Shown here: positions 16,039 to 21,605 of the stretch, in pieces
Numbering within the stretch: the first letter of the stretch is position 1
Layout of the letters: each line of letters opens with the position of its first letter
Source of the DNA: a virus
Virus record (IMG/VR): IMGVR_UViG_3300031673_009861
Location: 1 to 21,605 of that record
Length of the DNA: 21,605 nucleotides
Direction: 5' to 3' (one strand)
Position numbers and translations under genes: made by a program
The notes under the pieces: model-generated
The model's database searches: none
Told to the model about the DNA's origin: nothing
The model's input: only the letters and a program-made list of their open reading frames with translations

Positions 16039-16087
16039 TTTTCAATAAAATCTTCTAAATTTTTGATTTTTAGATGTTTTTTTCTTC

Positions 16088-16100
16088 TATTTAGTAAAAC
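16088..16100 (+). promoter_or_regulatory. Weak late-type box before the nuclease gene
   Basis: TATTTAGTAAAAC (8-mer at 16088-16095) ends 18 nt before ATG 16114 and matches the recurrent TATTTATW box at all but one core position. The divergent 16039-16113 region holds no clearer promoter that I can see. Confidence 0.25.
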
Positions 16101-16113
16101 CCGCTATAAAAAA

Positions 16114-17016
16114 ATGAATAAAGATTCAAACTATACAGCGCTTAATACTAAATATGCTAATAAAATTCATATTAGCTTTAGTGAGTTCAATCTGTTTAAC
16201 CAATGTGGACATAGGCATCTGGTTGAAAAGCATCTGAAGTTAACAGAGCAAGTGATGACTGTACATTTGTTTTTCGGTAACGCCATACATGCTGCGCTTG
16301 AAAAAACTTTAAAAGAAGCAGTTGGTCTAAAGAGGAGGGTTGATTTTTTTAAGAGAACTTTTACAAAAGACATGCTTGACCACATGAAGGATGAGCCAGG
16401 ATTTCAGCAGGAACTTAAAGAGTTTTTGCAACAAAGAGAAGATTTGCTAAATGTTTTATCAGTTGAAGACATCTTTAAGAAATACAAAATAGTCTCAGTT
16501 GAAGAACCTTTGTTTGAGCATGTATACGGAGAGTTCTACTTCAAAGGGTTTATAGACCTTGTGGTTCAAGATAGAGACACTGGTAGGTACGTTATAATCG
16601 ACTGGAAGACATCTGGGCAGAAATGGAACATTAAAAAGAAAATGACTGATGAAGCTTTTCTTGCTCAAATGAGATTTTACAAATACTTCTGGGCAAGAAA
16701 GAATGAAATCAATCTTGATGACATAGGTTGTGAGTATATTGTTCTGAATAGACTTAAGAACAAAAAGAAGCCTGAATCTGGAACTGGAGGAGTTCAGTAC
16801 GTAGAAGTAGATTCAACCAAAGATGAAATTTACGAATCTCTTGAAAAACTGGCAGAAACAGTTGAGAGCATTCATATTAATAAAAAGTTTCCAAAAATAA
16901 AGCATACAGGAAACGAATTTCTGGGATGTATGTTTTGCAAATTCAAAGGCGGGAGACACCCTCTTTGTAATAATAACAAAAATCAAGACACACAATTACT
17001 GTCTGAAAACAAATAA
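16114..17016 (+). CDS. RecB/Cas4-like PD-(D/E)XK nuclease with probable Fe-S cysteines (300 aa)
   Basis: Motifs in order: FGNAIHAALE with H59, FKGFIDLVV with D148, VIIDWKTS with D163 and K165, and AQMRFYKYFWA with Q185 and Y189. This is the H, GxxD, DxK, QxxxY order of the RecB/AddB/Cas4 exonuclease group. One N-terminal cysteine (C31, in NQCGHRH) and a C-terminal C272-x2-C275-x9-C285 give the four-cysteine layout that holds a 4Fe-4S cluster in AddB and Cas4. It probably trims or resects DNA ends in phage recombination or host DNA breakdown. No Cas1, Cas2 or CRISPR repeats are present, so a CRISPR role is not indicated. I start it at ATG 16114; the frame extends 17 codons upstream to a TTG, but those residues are hydrophobic and unlike the family. 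The next gene begins 12 nt later. Confidence 0.8.
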   Translation: MNKDSNYTALNTKYANKIHISFSEFNLFNQCGHRHLVEKHLKLTEQVMTVHLFFGNAIHAALEKTLKEAVGLKRRVDFFKRTFTKDMLDHMKDEPGFQQELKEFLQQREDLLNVLSVEDIFKKYKIVSVEEPLFEHVYGEFYFKGFIDLVVQDRDTGRYVIIDWKTSGQKWNIKKKMTDEAFLAQMRFYKYFWARKNEINLDDIGCEYIVLNRLKNKKKPESGTGGVQYVEVDSTKDEIYESLEKLAETVESIHINKKFPKIKHTGNEFLGCMFCKFKGGRHPLCNNNKNQDTQLLSENK

Positions 17017-17028
17017 CAAATAGAAATA

Positions 17029-18447
17029 ATGGGAAAACAAAAACTAATCGACAGCATTAAAAAAAATGCGCAAAGACAAATCGAAGCTGAAATTCAAGCA
17101 TCGGTTGTAAAAGAAATGTATGGTACTTCTAAGAGGGCTATAAAAAAACTTAAGAAGCAAATTTTAAAAGAGCTTCAGCAAGACATGTTTGCAGGTGATT
17201 CTAAGAAGAAGAAAAGCAAAAAGTCAAAACCATCTGATGTAGAAGAAACTTACGTACACACTAACACGGTGGATGTAGAGGAATTTACCAAAGAGACATC
17301 TAAGAAAGAAGAGACCAAAAAAGAAGAGGCCAAAAAAGAAGAACTTCCAGGAAACCTTCCTTATGTGCCAGGTAGAATATTCGAATATAGAGGATTCAAG
17401 TTCGATGTTGATAGAATGAGTATGTTCGTAACTGGAAAAAACAAAGAAGACATTAATGTGTTTAAAGATAAGCTAAGAGCTCCTTTGGACAAAATCAACG
17501 ATTTGTATGAAGGCAAAGATGCGCCAAAAGTTGATGCTAAAAAAGACAACCCTTCTCCTAACTTAATTAAAGGAACCCCTCCTGGAGTTGAAGATTTGAT
17601 TAAAAAAATAAAGAGCGGTAGCAATAGAGATTTAATTAACAAACATGTTTCTAAGCCAGCCCCAGCAACTGGAAGCCCAATTAGTTCATTTACACAAGGG
17701 TTCAATTTAAGACCAGGAATTTCATTCCCTACAGCAGTTCCTGCAACAAAGAATTTTGTAAAGACAACTGCACCAAAATTAACTCCAGCAAGAAAGGAAG
17801 AGGTTGAATTTTTCGTTGGAAAACTTAAAGAAGGAATTGACAATCTTGGAAAGGGAGAAAAGAACATCAACTACAGAAAAAAGGTTCTTTCACAAAAGGC
17901 GAACATTAGCCCAAACAGCGAAATCTATGTATTCACATATGAAAAGCTAATGAAGAACGCTGATGACTTCAGTCTTAGCTTCGAGTTAGACTTCGACATT
18001 TATACTTATGGTGCAAACGTTGTTAGATTCGACTTCAATATTGGAGGATTCAAATTTGATAACTCATTTGTTGAAGTTCTTGACATGGCCAAAGTTCTTG
18101 ATGCTGTAGGAATGAATCTTTCTTCTTATATTGAAGAAATTGAAGAAATCAATAACAGTACTCCTAAACACAAAAAAGGAATTCTTGAGAGAGGGGCTGA
18201 CAAGTTCACGCACCAGCCGTTAATCAAAGAAGAGGAGCCTAAAGTATTTGTAATTAGACCAAATACTAAAGTTGAAACTTTTATTGATGACACTAAAATT
18301 GTTAAAACACTTAACAACAATGAAATCTTCAAGATGAAAGACTTGAAAAGATATGAAGATTTCTCTGAAATAAAAGGAATTGGGGAAAAGAGTGCTAAAA
18401 AGATTACTGATAGCATCAATGATTATTTACTACTAAAACAACAATAA
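17029..18447 (+). CDS. Lys-rich protein with a C-terminal helix-hairpin-helix (472 aa)
   Basis: I do not recognise the whole protein. Residues 1-50 are a basic helix. Residues about 55-107 are low complexity (KKKKSKKSK, then repeated KKEE units). Residues about 108-165 (LPYVPGRIFEYRGFKFDVDR) and 300-360 (SLSFELDFDIYTYGANVVRF) look folded. Residues about 443-470 (FSEIKGIGEKSAKKITDSI) form a helix-hairpin-helix of the G-I-G-x-x-x-A type, a non-specific DNA-binding element in repair and replication proteins. Pro/Ala-rich stretches link the parts. It sits between the nuclease and small genes with gaps of 12 and 1 nt. A DNA-binding accessory of the replication or repair set is inferred; a DNA-associated virion protein is an alternative. 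Confidence 0.6.
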   Translation: MGKQKLIDSIKKNAQRQIEAEIQASVVKEMYGTSKRAIKKLKKQILKELQQDMFAGDSKKKKSKKSKPSDVEETYVHTNTVDVEEFTKETSKKEETKKEEAKKEELPGNLPYVPGRIFEYRGFKFDVDRMSMFVTGKNKEDINVFKDKLRAPLDKINDLYEGKDAPKVDAKKDNPSPNLIKGTPPGVEDLIKKIKSGSNRDLINKHVSKPAPATGSPISSFTQGFNLRPGISFPTAVPATKNFVKTTAPKLTPARKEEVEFFVGKLKEGIDNLGKGEKNINYRKKVLSQKANISPNSEIYVFTYEKLMKNADDFSLSFELDFDIYTYGANVVRFDFNIGGFKFDNSFVEVLDMAKVLDAVGMNLSSYIEEIEEINNSTPKHKKGILERGADKFTHQPLIKEEEPKVFVIRPNTKVETFIDDTKIVKTLNNNEIFKMKDLKRYEDFSEIKGIGEKSAKKITDSINDYLLLKQQ

Positions 18448-18448
18448 T

Positions 18449-18853
18449 ATGGCGTACTACACGAAACGAGATGTGCTTAATTATGTAAGTGAGAATCTAA
18501 AAGAAATCGAAGCCAAGGGATTGAGAATGCTTAATCCTGAAGCTGAGGTTATAAAAAGGATAAACGATGAAGAAGACATGGTTGGATTCTTTTGGATTGA
18601 CTTCAAAGAGGGAGAGACTGATGGTGAAAAGATTAAGATGGAAGGGAAGTCTTGGTACAAGATAGACACAGACATCTATACTGACGACAGATTTGCGATT
18701 GACCTATATCAAGCTATGATTAATGAGATAACTGTTTCTGATGTCATAAGAAAGAGAAGACAAGATATGGAGATTGCTAAGCATGGTCTTATAGATGCAC
18801 AGAATTTAGAAGAAAAAGTTAAAGAAAATATTAAGCAAGATGGAATTGAATGA
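18449..18853 (+). CDS. Unknown small protein (134 aa)
   Basis: I do not recognise this protein. It is mixed alpha/beta and acidic, with MVGFFWIDFKEGE at about residues 44-56 and SWYKIDTDIYTDDRFAIDLY at about 68-87, and a charged helical C-terminus. It starts 1 nt after the stop of the 472-aa gene and overlaps the next gene by 14 bp, so it belongs to a tightly packed operon and is probably translationally coupled at both ends. No Shine-Dalgarno site is visible. Confidence 0.6.
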   Translation: MAYYTKRDVLNYVSENLKEIEAKGLRMLNPEAEVIKRINDEEDMVGFFWIDFKEGETDGEKIKMEGKSWYKIDTDIYTDDRFAIDLYQAMINEITVSDVIRKRRQDMEIAKHGLIDAQNLEEKVKENIKQDGIE

Positions 18854-19208
18854 ATTAGAAAAGTTGAGAGACTACAATGAACTCGATTTGTTACACAAAA
18901 TAATCGAAGTAGCTGAGAAAAGCAAAAAGAGAGTGGAGCAAAACCTTAGAGGAAATAAAACTGCTGGAGTGGACGTAAGACACGCCATGCAAGATGTGCG
19001 TCTCTTAGCTGAGATAGTTCGTGAAAACGTTCAAATGAAAAAAGGCACAAAACAAACCGCTGTCGGTGAATACAAAGGTGAAGTTATTTCTTTGACAAAA
19101 TTAGAGAAAGCTATTGTTGACAAAAAAGAGAGCATCCGAAAAGAAGAAGTCTATATTAAGAGGGCTGAAAACTTAAGGAAAAAGAAGAGAAAAGAGAAGA
19201 TTCAATAA
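18840..19208 (+). CDS. Histone H1 (Hc1)-like basic protein (122 aa)
   Basis: The segment LRGNKTAGVDVRHAMQDVRL followed by LAEIVRENVQMKKG has the layout of Bacteroidota histone H1-like proteins of the Hc1 family (GNKAAG-x-RVRKAMQD, then LAQEIR and a Lys-rich end). The C-terminus is strongly basic (ENLRKKKRKEKIQ), as expected of a DNA-compacting or bridging protein. The N-terminal 25 residues (LEKLRDYNELDLLHKIIEV) and a second helix at about 80-110 are additional to the short bacterial form. It overlaps the upstream gene by 14 bp and lies 47 nt before the SNF2-type helicase. It probably binds phage or host DNA. The resemblance is from memory of the family pattern and could be limited to a helical hairpin. 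Confidence 0.55.
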   Translation: MELNELEKLRDYNELDLLHKIIEVAEKSKKRVEQNLRGNKTAGVDVRHAMQDVRLLAEIVRENVQMKKGTKQTAVGEYKGEVISLTKLEKAIVDKKESIRKEEVYIKRAENLRKKKRKEKIQ

Positions 19209-19220
19209 GGCGAGTTTTGA

Positions 19221-19252
19221 CTTGATTAACTCATTCAAAATTCTTACATTTA
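19221..19252 (+). promoter_or_regulatory. Bacteroidota-type promoter directly before the SNF2-like helicase gene
   Basis: CTTG (19221-19224), a 20-nt spacer and TACATTTA (19245-19252) have the same layout and spacing as the primase promoter, each element differing by one base. The -7 element ends 3 nt before ATG 19256, predicting a leaderless or near-leaderless mRNA. Confidence 0.5.
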
Positions 19253-19255
19253 GTA

Positions 19256-21187
19256 ATGGCAAAAAAGAAAGAAATAACCCCAGTCAGAATTAGAAAGCTG
19301 AGAACAAATTATGAACTTAGGTATGATTACCTCAAGGTTCTTACCACGTACATCAAAACGCTTCCTAAAGAACATAGAGAGATTAGGGTTGATAATGTTT
19401 TGGATGTTAATGGCGGCACCAGAGATGAGTGGGTGAGAATCATTAGAGAAGTGCAAATGGGGAATATTATTTCTTTTTTGGTGGATAACTCTATTCCATT
19501 TACATTTGAGAACCTTACTGAAGGTGAGTTGAATCATCTTAGGAAAGAATATGTTGATAGGCAGACAAGGATTTCCGATGCACTTCGCCTAAAAGAAGCG
19601 TCTCTTGTTTTTAATGACGAGGACTTCAATCACATGAAGATTCCTCCATATGACTATCAAAAACAAGCTGTAAAGTTTTTTGAGGTAAATAATGGTAAAG
19701 CAATTTTAGGTGACCAACCTGGAGTTGGTAAAACATTGCCACCAATAACATATGCATCAAAGCATAAGTTAAAAACTTTGGTTATTTGCCCAGCATCCCT
19801 TAAGTTAAACTGGAGGAAAGAGGTTTTAAATTTTAGCAATGAAAAAGCTCATGTGTATAAATACAAACCAACAAAGAGTAGTCTTAATGTTAATCATGGA
19901 AAAGATGAAAGTCTATTCCACATTATAAACTATGAATCAATTCAAAGTTATATTAAACTGGAGTATGTTCACAAGTGTCAGGGCAACGTCATTGTTCCTG
20001 GAAAAGGAACACAAAAGTGTGGTTGTGAAATAACCGACCTTACAAAGAAACACAAGAAGTGTGAAGATTGCAAAAACTCTAACTCATTCAAGACGAGAAT
20101 AAAAGGAGTTGTCTTCATTCAAGATAAAGACGGTTCTATTCTTGACCCAGATGATTATGACATGGTTGTAATTGATGAGTTTCACAGAATAAAGTCTGTC
20201 AAGACGGATTGGACCCAAATCATAAAGAGGGCGTTTAGAGATACTGTCGATAAGAAGATTCTTATATCTGGAACAGCGATTAAATCAAGACCTATGGAGT
20301 TTTTCTCTGGGCTTAATTTTATGGACCCAGAAATGTGGAACTCCTCTCATGATTTTGGAGTAAGATACTGCGCAGCCTATGAAGGTAATTTTGGATGGGA
20401 CTACAGCGGTGCATCCAATCTCGAAGAGCTATTTACCAGAATTTCTCCATACTTCCTCAGAAGGCTTAAAAAAGACGTTCTTTCTCAATTGCCTCCTAAG
20501 ACATATACTGAGATTGAAATAGAACTTACGCCAACCCAAAGGAAAGAATATAATAAGCTCGTCAAGGAAATGAAGCTTGTTGTAAACGCTGATGGCACAG
20601 AGGAAGAGAAAGAAGAAGGTTTTCTTGAGAAAATTCACAAGTTAAAACAATTCACTGGAATGGTTAAGCTTGAGAAGATGATTCAAGATGGCGTGGTTAC
20701 AGACATTACAAGTAATGATGAAAAACTTGTTGTAATGTCAGATTATCAAATCTTGGCAGAAACGCTCTACAAAGAATATAAGCACTCAGCGGTACTTCAC
20801 ACTGGAAGCATGAGCATGGAAGACAAGCAGGATTCTGTGGATAAATTCCAAGAGAACAAGAAGATTAATCTGTTTGCAGGCATGATTGGAGCGTCTGGTG
20901 TAGGAATTACTCTTACAGAAGCTTCTAAACTTATATTTATTGGATTCGCATGGACTCCTGGAGATATGGAGCAAGCAGAAGATAGAATTCACAGAGCCAC
21001 AACTGAACATGACAACATTCAAATTATCCAATACATCTGCGTAGACACTATTGATGAAGACATTAATGAGCTATTGAAAGAGAAGTCTCAAGTAGTAAGC
21101 AAAGTTCTTGACAATAAAGACTACAGCAAGAGTGTTAGTGTGGCTGACCAGAGCATAATCAAAAGTTTGATTAATAGATTGAAATAA
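19256..21187 (+). CDS. SNF2-family DNA helicase/translocase with a cysteine-rich insertion (643 aa)
   Basis: Superfamily 2 motifs in order: the Q-like PYDYQKQAVKFF (131-142), Walker A DQPGVGKT (153-160), motif Ia LVICPASLKLNW, motif II VIDEFHRIKS (DEFH 307-310), motif III LISGT (336-340), motif V GASGVGITLTEAS (545-557) and motif VI QAEDRIHR (573-580). The QAEDRIHR phrase and the motif order point to the SNF2/SMARCAL1-like branch, which anneals or remodels branched DNA; T4 UvsW is a functional parallel but not necessarily an orthologue. Between Ia and II an insertion at about 239-275 has C241, C255, C257, C269 and C272, probably a zinc site. The first 120 residues are unassigned. The start at ATG 19256 is the only early ATG. 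Confidence 0.85.
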   Translation: MAKKKEITPVRIRKLRTNYELRYDYLKVLTTYIKTLPKEHREIRVDNVLDVNGGTRDEWVRIIREVQMGNIISFLVDNSIPFTFENLTEGELNHLRKEYVDRQTRISDALRLKEASLVFNDEDFNHMKIPPYDYQKQAVKFFEVNNGKAILGDQPGVGKTLPPITYASKHKLKTLVICPASLKLNWRKEVLNFSNEKAHVYKYKPTKSSLNVNHGKDESLFHIINYESIQSYIKLEYVHKCQGNVIVPGKGTQKCGCEITDLTKKHKKCEDCKNSNSFKTRIKGVVFIQDKDGSILDPDDYDMVVIDEFHRIKSVKTDWTQIIKRAFRDTVDKKILISGTAIKSRPMEFFSGLNFMDPEMWNSSHDFGVRYCAAYEGNFGWDYSGASNLEELFTRISPYFLRRLKKDVLSQLPPKTYTEIEIELTPTQRKEYNKLVKEMKLVVNADGTEEEKEEGFLEKIHKLKQFTGMVKLEKMIQDGVVTDITSNDEKLVVMSDYQILAETLYKEYKHSAVLHTGSMSMEDKQDSVDKFQENKKINLFAGMIGASGVGITLTEASKLIFIGFAWTPGDMEQAEDRIHRATTEHDNIQIIQYICVDTIDEDINELLKEKSQVVSKVLDNKDYSKSVSVADQSIIKSLINRLK

Positions 21188-21213
21188 GTCTAACAGTTTT
21201 CCTTTTTTTGACA

Positions 21214-21226
21214 TATTTATTGTAAA
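21214..21226 (+). promoter_or_regulatory. Candidate late-type promoter box before the last gene
   Basis: TATTTATTGTAAA, with the 8-mer at 21214-21221, ends 30 nt before ATG 21252. This spacing is longer than the 13-17 nt at the other boxes. TTGAC just upstream (21208-21212) is a -35-like string but is too close for a classic sigma-70 pair. Confidence 0.4.
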
Positions 21227-21251
21227 CAACCGTTAATAACAAATTATTGTC

Positions 21252-21605
21252 ATGGCAAAAAAAGAAATAAACCTTGAGCAGTTCAGAGCTATCATCAAAG
21301 AAGAAGCAATGAAACTTAACAGGAGAGCGTTGCTCGAAAACGAAAAAAACTCACTTCAAGCAGAACTCAAAGAATTGCTTGGTGAATCTTATGAAGAGCA
21401 AGAGCTTGAAATGAACACAGGCGACACCATGGACGAAGCAGCTATGGAAGAGCTTTTCGGAGGAGCTAAGAGAAAAAAGGAAAACATGAGAAATGAATTC
21501 CTTAGGTATGCTAAAATTTGGAAAGCAAAAGGAGTTGTTAGAGGAATAAATCAAGAGATGCTTGACGAACTTATGGCTCAAGCTGAAGCTGATGGAGCCA
21601 TAAGT
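21252..21605 (+). CDS. Probable prohead/virion-associated protein, partial (runs off the right edge)
   Basis: 118 codons are visible from ATG 21252, and the frame is open at the edge. The N-terminus (INLEQFRAIIKEEAMKL, then ALLENE) is an amphipathic helix of the LRxIIREE type common at the start of phage prohead or scaffold-targeted proteins. The rest so far is a charged, mostly helical Glu/Lys/Ala/Met-rich sequence (NSLQAELKELLGESYEEQEL and MDEAAMEELFGGAKRKKENM). It has its own TATTTATT box and is separated from the helicase gene by 64 nt, so it probably opens a late structural operon to the right. Scaffold, internal head protein or similar roles are all possible; nothing in the visible part is decisive. 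Confidence 0.55.
   Translation, partial: MAKKEINLEQFRAIIKEEAMKLNRRALLENEKNSLQAELKELLGESYEEQELEMNTGDTMDEAAMEELFGGAKRKKENMRNEFLRYAKIWKAKGVVRGINQEMLDELMAQAEADGAIS

Noticed and set aside
16063-16113. An upstream TTG start for the PD-(D/E)XK nuclease
   Set aside because: The added 17 residues are Phe-rich and would cover the promoter-like box. ATG 16114 gives a family-like N-terminus.
16114-17016. A CRISPR-Cas adaptation gene (Cas4)
   Set aside because: No Cas1/Cas2 genes or repeat-spacer array are present, and the neighbours are phage replication and recombination genes.
17361-17870. A 169-codon minus-strand open frame inside the HhH protein gene
   Set aside because: It is the antisense shadow of an A-rich gene and has no start context or recognisable domain.
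21181-21210. A terminator after the SNF2-like helicase gene
   Set aside because: There is a T run, but only a 3-bp hairpin can be drawn before it.
1-21605. tRNA, rRNA, riboswitch, CRISPR array, insertion sequence or integrase
   Set aside because: Reading both strands I saw no cloverleaf, conserved rRNA segment, regular repeat array, transposase motif or terminal inverted repeats. Intergenic gaps are all under 140 bp.

Overview
The window looks like part of the genome of a large, AT-rich, tailed phage (or an integrated or assembled copy of one) that infects a Bacteroidota host. It has tail and baseplate-type structural genes beside a replication/recombination block. Almost no gene has a Shine-Dalgarno site; leaders are A-rich. 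Two replication genes are preceded by the Bacteroidota primary-sigma promoter pattern (-33 TTTG-like, -7 TAnnTTTG-like). I recognise no bacterial housekeeping gene, tRNA, rRNA, CRISPR array or insertion sequence.

Layout. (1) 1-4769, minus strand: a three-gene structural operon, read right to left: an 816-aa tail/baseplate protein with a P2 gpI-like core, a 553-aa protein with FnIII-like and carboxypeptidase-regulatory-like domains, and the start of a tail-fibre-type protein that runs off the left edge. (2) 4770-4906: a divergent promoter region. (3) 4907-9172, plus strand: four structural genes, three of which share terminal modules, closed by a strong rho-independent terminator at 9192-9222. 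(4) 9245-14907, plus strand: a RuvC-like resolvase, a DnaG/gp61-like primase, a 1148-aa single-chain SbcD-SbcC (gp47-gp46) fusion, and an unknown 181-aa protein. (5) 14882-16038, minus strand: a two-gene island, one small protein and one with a possible WYL-like/SH3-like segment. (6) 16114-21187, plus strand: a RecB/Cas4-like PD-(D/E)XK nuclease with a probable Fe-S cysteine set, a Lys-rich protein with a C-terminal helix-hairpin-helix, a small unknown, a histone H1 (Hc1)-like protein, and a SNF2-type helicase with a cysteine-rich insertion. (7) 21252 to the right edge: the start of a probable virion/prohead-type protein.

The replication-side genes together look like a phage replication and recombination-repair set: priming, end resection, junction cleavage, fork remodelling and DNA packaging by a basic protein. 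Two promoter vocabularies appear. A TATTTATW-R-D-AAA box lies 13-30 nt before structural-type genes. A TACATTTR box lies 3-4 nt before the ATG of the primase and the SNF2 helicase, which would make their transcripts leaderless or nearly so. The most notable single gene is the SbcD-SbcC fusion.
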